The translations under genes were made by a program, and so were the position numbers. From Mycobacterium terramassiliense (GTDB taxonomy: Bacteria > Actinomycetota > Actinomycetes > Mycobacteriales > Mycobacteriaceae): a DNA stretch of 64,000 nt. Positions 8,897 to 17,524 of the stretch are shown piece after piece. Below the pieces are notes generated by a model that had not been told where the DNA came from, ran no database searches, and saw nothing but the letters and a program-made list of their open reading frames with translations. The DNA lies in assembly GCF_900157385.1 (NCBI RefSeq), contig NZ_LT717697.1:62001-126000 (forward strand). Direction: 5' to 3'. Within the stretch, counting starts at the first letter, position 1, and every line of letters starts with the position of its first letter.

Positions 8897-9725
8897 GCGG
8901 GCGTTCACCCGCACCGTGTTTCGTGCCGTGGTGGTCTACAGCGCCCTGCTCGCGATCGCGTGGGTCTGGCTGTTCCCGATCGCCTGGGCGGTGTCGGGTT
9001 CGCTGAAAAGGGAAGGCGAGGTGACCGAGCCCAGGCTGTTGCCCGCGCATCCGCAGTGGTCGAACTACACCGAGGTGTTCTCGCTGATGCCGTTCGGGCG
9101 GATGTTCTTCAACACGGTGCTGTACGCGGGGTGCGTCACCGCCGGACAGGTCTTCTTCTGCTCGTTGGCCGGATACGCGTTTGCGCGGCTGCGGTTTCGG
9201 GGTCGCGACACGCTCTTCGTGTTGTACCTGGGCACCCTGATGGTGCCGCTGACGGTCACGGTGATCCCGCAGTTCATCCTGATGCGCGCCCTGGGATGGG
9301 TGGACACGCCGTGGTCGATGATCGTGCCGGGTCTGTTCGGCAGCGCGTTCGGCACCTACCTGATGCGGCAGTTCTTCCGCACGCTTCCCACCGATCTCGA
9401 GGAGGCCGCGATCCTGGACGGCTGCTCGCCGTGGCAGATCTACTGGCGGATCCTGTTGCCGCACGCGCGGCCGGCGGTGCTGGTGCTCGCGGTGCTCACC
9501 TGGGTCAACGTGTGGAACGACTTCCTCTGGCCCTTGCTGATGCTCCAGCGCGACAGCCTCGCCACCCTGACGCTGGGCCTGGTACGGCTGCGGGGCGAAT
9601 ACGTCGCGCGCTGGCCGGTGATCATGGCGACCTCGATGCTGATCATGGTGCCGCTGGTCATCATCTACGCTGTCGCGCAGCGCTCCTTCGTGCGCGGCAT
9701 CGCCGTCACCGGAATGAACGGATAG
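8883..9725 (+). CDS. Sugar ABC transporter permease (Rv2039c-like)
   Basis: A MalG/UgpE-type permease of 280 residues, the same length as Rv2039c. It has six membrane helices and an EAA loop reading EEAAILDGCSPWQIYWRILLP near residue 170. The ATG at 8883 is preceded by CCTGGAGGTTTCCG, a good ribosome-binding site inside the previous gene, which it overlaps by 14 bases. It forms the second half of the transmembrane channel of the importer. Confidence 0.93.
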   Translation: MASAERAFTRTVFRAVVVYSALLAIAWVWLFPIAWAVSGSLKREGEVTEPRLLPAHPQWSNYTEVFSLMPFGRMFFNTVLYAGCVTAGQVFFCSLAGYAFARLRFRGRDTLFVLYLGTLMVPLTVTVIPQFILMRALGWVDTPWSMIVPGLFGSAFGTYLMRQFFRTLPTDLEEAAILDGCSPWQIYWRILLPHARPAVLVLAVLTWVNVWNDFLWPLLMLQRDSLATLTLGLVRLRGEYVARWPVIMATSMLIMVPLVIIYAVAQRSFVRGIAVTGMNG

Positions 9726-9727
9726 CC

Positions 9728-10798
9728 ATGGCCTCGGTGAGTTTCGAGCGGGCGACGCGGCGCTATCCGGGCGCGGATCGCCCCGCCCTGGACGGCCTCG
9801 ACCTCGAGGTCGGCGACGGCGAGTTCGTCGTTCTGGTCGGGCCGTCCGGCTGCGGCAAGACGACCTCCCTGCGGATGGTGGCCGGACTCGAAACGCTGGA
9901 CTCCGGGCGCATCCGGATCGGGGAGCGCGACGTCACCAACCTCGATCCCAAGGATCGCGACGTCGCGATGGTGTTTCAGAATTACGCGCTCTACCCGCAC
10001 ATGACCGTGGCGCAGAATATGGGCTTCGCGCTGAAGATCGCCAAGACCCCGAAGGCACAGATCCGGGAGCAGGTGCTCGCCGCGGCGAAACTGCTTGACC
10101 TGCAGCCTTATCTGGATCGCAAACCCAAAGACCTGTCGGGCGGGCAGCGCCAGCGGGTGGCGATGGGCCGCGCGATCGTGCGCCGGCCGCGGGTGTTCCT
10201 GATGGACGAGCCGCTGTCCAATCTCGACGCCAAGTTGCGGGTGCAGACCCGCAACCAGATCGCCGCGCTGCAGCGCCGGCTGGGAACCACGACGGTTTAC
10301 GTCACCCACGACCAGGTGGAGGCGATGACCATGGGCGACCGGGTCGCCGTGCTGTGCGACGGCGTGCTGCAACAGTTCGCGACGCCGCGTGAGCTCTACC
10401 GCAACCCGGACAACGTGTTCGTCGCGGGGTTCATCGGGTCGCCGGCGATGAACCTGTTCACCCTGCCGATCGTGGACTCGTCAGTGTCGCTGGGGGACTG
10501 GCCGATCGCGCTGCCGCGTGAGATGGCCGACACCGCAACCGAGGTCGTGGTGGGGGTCCGCCCCGAGCACTTCGAACTGGGTGGCCTCGGGGTGGAGATG
10601 GAGGTCGACGTGGTCGAGGAGCTCGGGGCCGACGCGTACCTCTACGGTCGAATCACCGGCTCGGGCAAGGTGATCAGTCAGCCCGTCGTCGCGCGCGCCG
10701 ACGGGCGTCACCCGCCGGAAAAGGGCAGCCGGGTGCGCCTGCATCCCGCGCCTGGGCACTTGCACTTCTTCGGCACGGACGGGCGCCGAATCCCTTGA
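9728..10798 (+). CDS. Sugar ABC transporter ATP-binding protein (Rv2038c-like)
   Basis: A 356-residue MalK/UgpC-type ATPase. Walker A is GPSGCGKTT near residue 38, the signature is LSGGQRQRVAMGRAI, Walker B is RVFLMDEPLSNLD and the H-loop is VTHDQVEAM. The C-terminal third is a TOBE regulatory domain (VGVRPEHFEL). It starts two bases after the permease stop and completes the importer. This ATPase type can be shared by several sugar importers, so it could also serve other binding proteins. Confidence 0.95.
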   Translation: MASVSFERATRRYPGADRPALDGLDLEVGDGEFVVLVGPSGCGKTTSLRMVAGLETLDSGRIRIGERDVTNLDPKDRDVAMVFQNYALYPHMTVAQNMGFALKIAKTPKAQIREQVLAAAKLLDLQPYLDRKPKDLSGGQRQRVAMGRAIVRRPRVFLMDEPLSNLDAKLRVQTRNQIAALQRRLGTTTVYVTHDQVEAMTMGDRVAVLCDGVLQQFATPRELYRNPDNVFVAGFIGSPAMNLFTLPIVDSSVSLGDWPIALPREMADTATEVVVGVRPEHFELGGLGVEMEVDVVEELGADAYLYGRITGSGKVISQPVVARADGRHPPEKGSRVRLHPAPGHLHFFGTDGRRIP

Positions 10799-10828
10799 TC
10801 AGTGCGGCCGCGTCAGAAGCGCCAGAAC

Positions 10829-11116
10829 CTAGCCGCGGGCGCATCCGATCGCCTGCAGCCGACGCTGCACGCGATCGATGTCATCCTGCGAGGGCATGTC
10901 GTTGGTGACGTGGGTGATGGCCACCCCGACATCGGCGGTGCTGATCGGCGGGCACCGGCGCATGATCAGTTCTCTTGTGATGGTGGTGATCTCGTCGTTG
11001 GAGACGCGCCGACGCGACAATGCCGCCAGCGGCACATGCCCTGTGACCGGCATGCCGGTGGGGTAACCGGCGCGCACGAAGGCGACAATGCTCGACACCC
11101 AATGGGACAGGTCCAT
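10829..11116 (-). CDS. DUF3349 family protein
   Basis: A 95-residue soluble protein convergent with the ABC operon. It fits the actinobacterial DUF3349 family: W---IVAFVRAGYPTG at the N-terminus, PLAALSRRR--NDEI, then IS-ADVGVAITHVTNDMPSQDDIDRV near the end. The M. tuberculosis relative Rv0543c has about the same size. Members are small helical proteins of unknown function. The ATG lies in an AT-richer gap shared with the upstream promoter of the rhomboid gene. Confidence 0.85.
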   Translation of the reverse strand: MDLSHWVSSIVAFVRAGYPTGMPVTGHVPLAALSRRRVSNDEITTITRELIMRRCPPISTADVGVAITHVTNDMPSQDDIDRVQRRLQAIGCARG

Positions 11117-11388
11117 ACGTCCACCTCGCTCACCGCCACACGCTGTGCATTAACGGCACTTAGCAACCTAGCAGTGGTGACGCCATCAGCCCGGTAAGAC
11201 CACGCAGTTACTTACGACTAATTTATGGATTTTTCAGGCTTGCGCCCGAATCCTTAACGCTTTGTAGGGCGATGAACAACCAGAGGTCCGACGCGCAAAT
11301 ACTGTTATCCGCGACAATGACGACCGAGCGGCCGAGCGCGACGATTAGCTGGCCAAGACCCGTGCCGACCGCCACAGGGAGTTACCCC

Positions 11389-12084
11389 ATGATCCCGTAC
11401 TCGGATGGTATTCCGGCCCGCCGATTTCCCATCGTGAATTCCACGCTGATCGCCATCAACTTCGCGGTGTTTCTGTTCTATGAATTGCCGAACGGGGATG
11501 CTGCGGTTGACCGAGCGTCCTTCTACCCGTGCAACCTCGACAGCGCCTGCCACCTCGGTGTTCCCTGGGGGATCGGCTGGATCACGGCCATGTTCCTGCA
11601 CGCCGGGTGGGACCACATCCTCGGCAACATGCTCTTCCTGGTCATCTTCGGCAAAAACGTCGAGGACACTTTCGGACGGCTCGGCTACCTGCTCTTGTAC
11701 CTAACCGGGGGATTCGTGGCCACGATGACGCAGGCCGCAATCACCCTGCTCGTCGGCTCCGCGTCCGATGCGCAGGTGCCCACTCTCGGTGCCAGCGGCG
11801 CGATCGCCGCGGTGCTGGGCGCGTATCTGGTGCTCTATCCCGGCTCGCGCATCAGCACGTTGATCGGATGGATCCCGGTGGGCATCCCGGCGTGGGTGTT
11901 TTTGGGTGGCTGGTTTTTGTACCAGTTCTTCGAGAGCAACTACTCGCTCCTCCAACCCAAGGCCGGCGGCAGCGGTGTCGCCTTCTTCGCCCACGTCGGC
12001 GGATTTGTGTTCGGCTTCCTGGTAACGCGTGTGCTGGTCGGCACGGACCGGATCGGGGCACGGCAACCCGAGGGGATCCGATGA
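11389..12084 (+). CDS. Rhomboid-family intramembrane serine protease
   Basis: A membrane protein of about 231 residues. The rhomboid serine motif GASGAIAAVLGAY, the C-terminal histidine motif FFAHVGGFVFGF and the helix-2 motif HAGWDHILGNMLFLVIFG are all present, so the Ser-His dyad is intact and proteolysis inside the membrane is expected. I chose the ATG at 11389, which has AGGGAG eight bases upstream; earlier in-frame ATGs at 11272 and 11317 lead to an unlikely polar extension. Between the helices is a periplasmic-type loop with two cysteines (YPCNLDSACH). Its stop overlaps the start of glgX. Substrates are unknown. Confidence 0.9.
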   Translation: MIPYSDGIPARRFPIVNSTLIAINFAVFLFYELPNGDAAVDRASFYPCNLDSACHLGVPWGIGWITAMFLHAGWDHILGNMLFLVIFGKNVEDTFGRLGYLLLYLTGGFVATMTQAAITLLVGSASDAQVPTLGASGAIAAVLGAYLVLYPGSRISTLIGWIPVGIPAWVFLGGWFLYQFFESNYSLLQPKAGGSGVAFFAHVGGFVFGFLVTRVLVGTDRIGARQPEGIR

Positions 12085-14174
12085 TGACACCCGAAATCGT
12101 GCCGGGCCGGCCCAACCCGCTGGGCGCCACGCCCCACGCAGGGGGCACGAACTTCGCGGTGGCCTCGGGCGGTGATGCGGTGACCCTGTGCCTGTTCGAC
12201 GCAGACGAAGCGGAGACCCAACTGGTGATGCCCGACCGTGACGGCGACGTGTGGCACGGCTTCGTGCCGGGAATCGGGCCCGGGCAGGCCTACGGATTTC
12301 GGGTCAGCGGTCCCTTCGTCCCCGGACGCGGGCTACGTTACAACCCCGCCAAGTTACTGCTGGACCCCTACGCACGCGCCATCGCCGGCGACGTGCGGTT
12401 CGGGCCGGAGGTCGTCGATCACGCGATGGAAAACCCTTCGCAGCCAAGCGCTCTGGACTCGGCCAGGCACGTCCCGCGCAGCCTGGTCACCGCCGTGCTG
12501 CCGCCCGCCGACGCGCCCAAACCGCAGCGTGCGCTGGCCGACAGCATCCTTTACGAGGTTCACGTTCGGGGATTCACCGCGACCCATCCGCGCGTTCCCG
12601 AAGAACTGCGCGGCACCTACGCGGGCCTCGCCCACGAAGCGGCGCTGCAACACCTGACCGATCTCGGTGTGACCGCGGTGGAACTGCTGCCCGTACACCG
12701 CAGCGTGTCCGAGCAATTCCTCGTCGACCGGGGTCTGACCAACTACTGGGGATACAACACGATCGGATTCTTTGCCCCGCAGACAAATTACTCTGCGGCG
12801 GCCCGAGCCGGCGAAGCGGGCGCAGAGGTCGCGGAGTTTCGTGCAATGGTCGATGCCCTGCACGCCGCCGGTTTGGAAGTGATCCTCGACGTGGTGTTCA
12901 ACCACACGGCCGAGGGCGGAGCCGGCGGGCCCACTCTGGCCTTCCGCGGGCTCTACAACCCCGCCTACTACCGGCTGGCGCCGAGCGACCCCGGCAGCTA
13001 CTACGACACGACCGGGACCGGCAATTCGTTCAACACGGACAATCCCACGACGCTCCGGCTGATCATGGATTCCCTCCGCTACTGGTTATTGCAAATGGGT
13101 GTCGACGGCTTTCGTTTCGACCTGGCGGCCACCCTCGGCCGCGAGCGCGGCGCCTTCGACGCGGTGTCCGCCTTCTTCGACCTCGTCGGTCAGGACCCGG
13201 TGGTTTCGCAGGCAAAGCTGATCGCCGAACCGTGGGACGTCGGCCAGCTGGACAGCTATGAGGTCGGCCGATTTCCCCCGCTTTGGAGCGAATGGAACGG
13301 GCGCTTCCGCGACACCGTGCGCGACTGGTGGCGCAGCCAGGACGGTCGCCTTGCCGAGTTCGCGTCGCGGCTGTGTGGATCGTCGGACATCTACGGTGAT
13401 CGCGCGGAGAGGCGCCGCCCGAGCGCATCGATCAACTTCGTCACTGTGCACGACGGGTTTACGCTGACCGACCTCGTCTCCTACGACCAAAAACACAACG
13501 AGGCGAACGGCGAAAACAACCGCGACGGCACCGACGACAACCGGTCATGGAACTGCGGCGCGGAGGGACCGACCGACGACCCCGGCGTGCTGGCACTTCG
13601 GGCGCGGCAGAAACGCGCGTTCCTGTTCACCCTTTTGCTGTCCGGCGGTGTCCCGATGCTGCTGGGGGGCGACGAGTTGGGCCGCACCCAGCGGGGGAAT
13701 AACAACGCCTACTGCCAGGACAACGAGATCACCTGGTTTGACTGGCCTGCGGCCGACGCTGAGCTCACCAGGTTCACCACCGGGCTCATCGCGCTGCGTC
13801 GCCGCCACCCGGTTTTCCGCAGGCGGCGCTTTCTCACCGGGATCGCCGCCGCGGACTTGGGCTGGTTCACGCCGTCGGGTGCCGTGATGACGCCCCGGGA
13901 GTGGGCGGACCCCGTCGCGCGCAGCATCGCGTTGTTCATCGACGGCACAACGGATCCCGACGTCGCCCCGGACGGCACTCCGTTGGTCGACGACGACTTT
14001 CTCATCTTCGTCAACGCCTGGTGGGAATCGCTGACCTTCGCCACCCCGGGAGACCTTGCGCTGCGCCCGTGGGAGATCGTGTGCGACTCGTATGACCCCA
14101 CCCGAACCGGACAAGCCGGGAACCAGCTGGAGGTGCGACCGCGGTCCGCGGTGGTGCTGCGATCCGGTCGTTAG
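12081..14174 (+). CDS. glgX: Glycogen debranching enzyme (isoamylase type, GlgX/TreX)
   Basis: A 697-residue GH13 enzyme hydrolysing alpha-1,6 branches in glycogen or maltodextrin. Residues 1-130 are the N-terminal carbohydrate-binding domain (PNPLGATPHAGGTNFAV). The catalytic barrel has the four conserved regions: DVVFNHT, GFRFDLA with the nucleophile Asp, IAEPWD with the acid/base Glu, and VTVHDG. The isoamylase signature NEANGENNRDGTDDNRSWNCG is present. Two adjacent ATGs (12081, 12084) are possible starts behind GAGGGG; the first overlaps the rhomboid stop. Glucan use could connect with the sugar importer upstream, but they are separate transcription units. Confidence 0.95.
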   Translation: MMTPEIVPGRPNPLGATPHAGGTNFAVASGGDAVTLCLFDADEAETQLVMPDRDGDVWHGFVPGIGPGQAYGFRVSGPFVPGRGLRYNPAKLLLDPYARAIAGDVRFGPEVVDHAMENPSQPSALDSARHVPRSLVTAVLPPADAPKPQRALADSILYEVHVRGFTATHPRVPEELRGTYAGLAHEAALQHLTDLGVTAVELLPVHRSVSEQFLVDRGLTNYWGYNTIGFFAPQTNYSAAARAGEAGAEVAEFRAMVDALHAAGLEVILDVVFNHTAEGGAGGPTLAFRGLYNPAYYRLAPSDPGSYYDTTGTGNSFNTDNPTTLRLIMDSLRYWLLQMGVDGFRFDLAATLGRERGAFDAVSAFFDLVGQDPVVSQAKLIAEPWDVGQLDSYEVGRFPPLWSEWNGRFRDTVRDWWRSQDGRLAEFASRLCGSSDIYGDRAERRRPSASINFVTVHDGFTLTDLVSYDQKHNEANGENNRDGTDDNRSWNCGAEGPTDDPGVLALRARQKRAFLFTLLLSGGVPMLLGGDELGRTQRGNNNAYCQDNEITWFDWPAADAELTRFTTGLIALRRRHPVFRRRRFLTGIAAADLGWFTPSGAVMTPREWADPVARSIALFIDGTTDPDVAPDGTPLVDDDFLIFVNAWWESLTFATPGDLALRPWEIVCDSYDPTRTGQAGNQLEVRPRSAVVLRSGR

Positions 14175-14253
14175 CCGGGTGATGCCCAAGCGTTCCCGCC
14201 GTATCGGGCGCGCCGCAACCGCGTTTGGCCGCAACGCTTCCTAGGATTGCCGG

Positions 14254-15093
14254 GTGGTTGATCGCTATGGAACGGATGTGCTGGCCGCCGGGGGGCGGCG
14301 CAAGCCTCGCTCGACCGAGCAGCCGGCCGAACCCGGCCTGGTGGTGGAGGACGTGGAGACGGGCTACGTCGGCGCGGTGGTGCGGGTCGAATACGGTCGC
14401 GTCGAGCTGGAGGACCGGCACGGCCATACCCGCGGCTTTCCGCTCGGCCCAGGGTTTTTGCTCGAGGGACGCCCCGTGATCCTCACCGCGCCCCGTCGCG
14501 CGGCGCCTGCTGCGACGGGGCGGACGGCATCCGGCTCGGTCGCGGTGCCCGGCGCGCGTGCCCGCGTCGCGCGGGCCAGCCGCATCTACGTCGAGGGCCG
14601 CCACGACGCCGAACTGATCGCCCAGGTGTGGGGTGCGGACCTGCGCATCGAGGGAGTGGTCGTCGAGCACCCCGGCGGGATAGACGATCTGGTCGGCGTC
14701 GTGGCGGAGTTCCGGCCCGGTCCCGGCCGGCGGCTGGGGGTGCTCGTCGACCACCTCGTCGCCGGTTCGAAGGAGGCACGAATCGCCGAGGCGGTACGAA
14801 GGGGGCCGGGCGGCCCCGACACGCTCGTCGTTGGTCATCCCTATGTCGACATCTGGGAGGCGGTCAAGCCGCAGCGGCTTGGACTGGCGGCCTGGCCGAC
14901 CGTTCCGCGGCACCTGGAGTGGAAGCACGGTGCCTGCGCGGCGCTGGGCCTGCCGCACTCCGGCCAGGCGGACATCGCGCGCGCCTGGCGGAGAATTCGC
15001 TCCAGCGTGCGCGACTGGAACGATTTGGAGCCAGCGCTCATCGGCCGCGTCGAGGAACTCATCGACTTCGTGACACAACCGCCCGGTCCCTAG
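14254..15093 (+). CDS. DUF3097 family protein
   Basis: A 279-residue actinobacterial protein. The family blocks are clear: an N-terminal PGLVVEDVETGYVGAVVRVE segment, then YVEGRHDAELIAQVWG near residue 110 and RRLGVLVDHLVAGSKEARIAE near residue 160. The spacing of Glu-Gly-x-x-Asp and the later LVDH is reminiscent of a TOPRIM nucleotide-handling fold; that is my inference. The start is GTG with AGGA eleven bases upstream. It lies 79 bases after glgX in the same direction. No function is established. Confidence 0.85.
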   Translation: MVDRYGTDVLAAGGRRKPRSTEQPAEPGLVVEDVETGYVGAVVRVEYGRVELEDRHGHTRGFPLGPGFLLEGRPVILTAPRRAAPAATGRTASGSVAVPGARARVARASRIYVEGRHDAELIAQVWGADLRIEGVVVEHPGGIDDLVGVVAEFRPGPGRRLGVLVDHLVAGSKEARIAEAVRRGPGGPDTLVVGHPYVDIWEAVKPQRLGLAAWPTVPRHLEWKHGACAALGLPHSGQADIARAWRRIRSSVRDWNDLEPALIGRVEELIDFVTQPPGP

Positions 15094-15418
15094 AATCTTC
15101 GGACCAAAAGATCCGCGGGATTTTATTCACCTGCTGACGCGACTCGCCGCCGGCGACCGCTCGATTGTCGCGGGGGCCAAGCCACATCAGCTACCCCTGC
15201 GGCGCCGCTCGCGGCCAACGAATGCCACTACAGCGTGCGGAGTCTGTTCACCCGAGCAACAGCGGAGCATGCCCCGTAATGGCGCGGGGCCGTGATGTTT
15301 CGGGCAAGTGATGTGTTGTGTCGTCAACGTAAAACCATTTCGCCCGCCGTCACGCATCGGTCGGCGCTGGGCACTAACTCCGTGAAGAACCAATAATCAC
15401 CGGGAACGGAGGAAGTTC
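15094..15418. other. Intergenic region between DUF3097 and OsmC genes
   Basis: About 325 bases with no convincing gene; a 68-codon reading frame on the minus strand has no family features. It holds a small hairpin, GCCCCG at 15271-15276 pairing with CGGGGC at 15285-15290 around an eight-base loop. Just after DUF3097 there is a weak stem (CGGA/TCCG near 15107-15117) followed by ATTTTATT that might end the upstream transcript. The last 60 bases are AT-richer and should contain the promoter of the OsmC-cyanase operon. A GGAGGAAG ribosome site precedes the OsmC ATG. Confidence 0.5.
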
Positions 15419-15943
15419 ATGACCGACGCGCTCGTCATCGATGCCGAAGGGCTCGACCGGCTGTCGTGCAACGCCAAGGCCAACCCCGACACGGGAAAGA
15501 AGACGCTGAAGGCGACGACGGTTTGTGAGGCGGGGTTTCGCAACATGACCTACGTGCGCGACCTTGCGCCGATGCTGGTCGGCGAGCCGCCCGCGCTGCT
15601 GGGCGACGACTCGGCGCCCAACCCCTCCGAAACCGCCCTGGCGGCCTTGGGGTCGTGCGTCTCGGTCGGCCTGCTGGCCAACGCCACCCACCGGGGCGTG
15701 ACCCTGACCAAGATCGAGGTCGAGATGGAAGGCGACATCGACATCTCCGCGGTGTGGGGGGTGGGCGACACCCCCGAGGGCAAACGCCTGGGCTTCAGCG
15801 CGGTGCGCTGCAAGGTAACCCTCGCGGGCGATGCCGACGACGCGACCCTGAAGGAGATCCACGACAACGCGATCGCGTGGTCGCCGGTGGTCAACACGTT
15901 CCGCAACCCGGTGAGCGTCGTCTCGACCGCGGTCACCGAATAG
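15419..15943 (+). CDS. OsmC-family protein
   Basis: A 174-residue OsmC-like protein; the family reduces organic hydroperoxides or handles other thiol-reactive molecules. The hallmark helix is present as ETALAALGSCVSVGLLANA, with one conserved cysteine. A second cysteine aligned with the classical Ohr/OsmC pair is not obvious, though Cys40 (TVCEAGF) is a candidate, so peroxidase activity is uncertain. It begins a six-gene same-strand run and ends 21 bases before cyanase. The very strong GGAGGAAG site suggests high expression. Confidence 0.9.
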   Translation: MTDALVIDAEGLDRLSCNAKANPDTGKKTLKATTVCEAGFRNMTYVRDLAPMLVGEPPALLGDDSAPNPSETALAALGSCVSVGLLANATHRGVTLTKIEVEMEGDIDISAVWGVGDTPEGKRLGFSAVRCKVTLAGDADDATLKEIHDNAIAWSPVVNTFRNPVSVVSTAVTE

Positions 15944-15964
15944 GCATCGTGGGGGACATTAACT

Positions 15965-16450
15965 GTGGCAACAACACTGACGAAGGGTGACCTCGCGCAG
16001 GTCATCGCGCTGGCTCGCGTCAGGCACGGTTTGACCTGGGCGAAGATCGCCGAATCGATCGGCAAGGACCCGGTGTGGGCGGTCGCCGCCCTGCTTGGCC
16101 AGCACCCCCTTTCGGCCGGCGACGCAGCAACCGTCGCAGCGCTGCTCGACCTCGACGATGAGGCGGTCGCGGTTCTGCAACTCGTGCCGTATCGAGGATC
16201 CGAACCGGGGACCGCCCACGATCCCACGATCTACCGCTTTCATGAGGCGCTGGCGGTCTACGGTCCGGCCATCAAAGAACTCATTCACGAGGAATTCGGT
16301 GACGGCATCATGAGCGCCATCAACTTCCAGATGAGCGTTGAACGACGCCCGCACCCGGCCGGCGACAGGGTGGTCGTCACGTTCGACGGAAAGTTCCTCG
16401 ATTACGCGTGGCAGCACGCTGCCCGGCAGGCCCAGGAGGTAACGAAATGA
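15965..16450 (+). CDS. cynS: Cyanate hydratase (cyanase)
   Basis: A 161-residue cyanase, which uses bicarbonate to convert cyanate to ammonia and CO2. The N-terminal helical domain (residues 1-75) resembles a DNA-binding fold, as is normal. The catalytic C-terminal domain has PTIYRFHEALAVYG, supplying the active-site Arg and Glu, and the Ser of GIMSAINF. The length equals typical cyanase (about 155). The start is GTG behind GGGGGAC. The stop overlaps the next gene as ATGA. No transporter or carbonic anhydrase of the E. coli cyn type is adjacent; instead a formate/nitrite-type channel ends the operon. Confidence 0.96.
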   Translation: MATTLTKGDLAQVIALARVRHGLTWAKIAESIGKDPVWAVAALLGQHPLSAGDAATVAALLDLDDEAVAVLQLVPYRGSEPGTAHDPTIYRFHEALAVYGPAIKELIHEEFGDGIMSAINFQMSVERRPHPAGDRVVVTFDGKFLDYAWQHAARQAQEVTK

Positions 16451-17514
16451 CGGCGACCATGGATCCCGAGGCCGGCCAATTGGATCTCGAATTGTTAGAG
16501 GACATCCGGGCCCACGCGGGGGCACTGGACCGCGGCGAGCATCACTCACGGCGCAGCTTCGCCGCGCTGGGCGCGGCCGGACTCCTGGGTGTCGGCGCAC
16601 CGGGCAACGCCGACGGCAGGCTCCCCGACATGGCCGACATCATCCGGCGGATCTCCGGAGAGTGCATGAGCACCGGCTTCTCGTTGTGGGCCCACCGGAT
16701 GGCGGTGGAGTACTTGCTCACCGCCGCAACACCTTTCAGCGCGGCAGCCGCAGAGCCGCTGCTTGCCGGGACCGCGCTCGGGGTCACCGGCATGGCTGCG
16801 GCATTCAAGGAAGCCGCGGGTTGCGGGAGCCTGGAATTGACGGCGACACCCGTCGACGACGGCTACGAGGTGTCCGGCCCGATCAGGTGGGCCAGCAACC
16901 TCTTCGCCGACTCGATGATGGTCACCGCGGCCCGCGCCGATGGCGGTGAAAAGCTGATCGTGGCACTGCCGTTGAGCACACCCGGCGTCGTCGTGGGGGA
17001 TCACTTCGACTTGTTGGCAATGGGTAGCACCGCCTCGTCGTACCTGCAGCTGCAGGGGGCGCACGTGCCTGCGGCGCAAGTGCTGTCGCGAGACTTCGAC
17101 GGGTTTCTGCGCGCGGTGCGCCCGACTTTCCTTGTGCTGCAATCGGCCATGTGTCTGGGCCTGACGAGGACCACCGTGGAACAAAGCAGGCAAGGCCTGA
17201 CGGGGGTTAACGCCGTTTTCGCCACCGACGTCGACCGGATCGCCGAAAGGCTCGCCGCCGCGGAGGCAACGTTGGCGCGGCTGGCCGCCGCCGTCGGTGG
17301 GACGACGGCGCCCACGAAGAAAGAGCTGCTGTCGCTGCGGCTCGCTGCCGCGGAACTGTCCAGCGCCAGCGCCGATTTGGAGATCCGGACCGCCGGGGGC
17401 AAGGGGTACGCGAGCAGGACGTCGGCGAGTCGACGATACCGCGAGGCGGCGTTCATCCCCGTCCAGTCTCCGTCGGAAGGGCAACTGCGCTGGGAACTGG
17501 CCGGATGCGCCTGA
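16447..17514 (+). CDS. Acyl-CoA-dehydrogenase-fold flavoprotein
   Basis: A 355-residue protein with the N-terminal helical, central beta and C-terminal helical domains of the acyl-CoA dehydrogenase superfamily. Visible landmarks are IRRISGECMSTGFSLWAH, a beta-domain segment with IRWASNLFADSMMVTA, and a closing GGKGYASRTSASRRYREAAF. It is shorter than classical dehydrogenases (about 380-400) and lacks the GGTTE-type C-terminal motif seen in the homologue at 44981. It could be a flavin monooxygenase of the DszC/SfnB kind rather than a beta-oxidation enzyme. Its coupling with cyanase (ATGA overlap, GGAGG site) suggests a linked substrate. Confidence 0.8.
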   Translation: MTATMDPEAGQLDLELLEDIRAHAGALDRGEHHSRRSFAALGAAGLLGVGAPGNADGRLPDMADIIRRISGECMSTGFSLWAHRMAVEYLLTAATPFSAAAAEPLLAGTALGVTGMAAAFKEAAGCGSLELTATPVDDGYEVSGPIRWASNLFADSMMVTAARADGGEKLIVALPLSTPGVVVGDHFDLLAMGSTASSYLQLQGAHVPAAQVLSRDFDGFLRAVRPTFLVLQSAMCLGLTRTTVEQSRQGLTGVNAVFATDVDRIAERLAAAEATLARLAAAVGGTTAPTKKELLSLRLAAAELSSASADLEIRTAGGKGYASRTSASRRYREAAFIPVQSPSEGQLRWELAGCA

Positions 17515-17524
17515 GTGTCGGACG

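Noticed and set aside
10803..11200. Plus-strand frame opposite the DUF3349 gene
   Set aside because: The minus strand has a clear DUF3349 pattern; the plus frame has none.
15187..15393. 68-codon minus-strand frame before the OsmC gene
   Set aside because: No ribosome site, no recognisable domain; lies in a likely promoter region.
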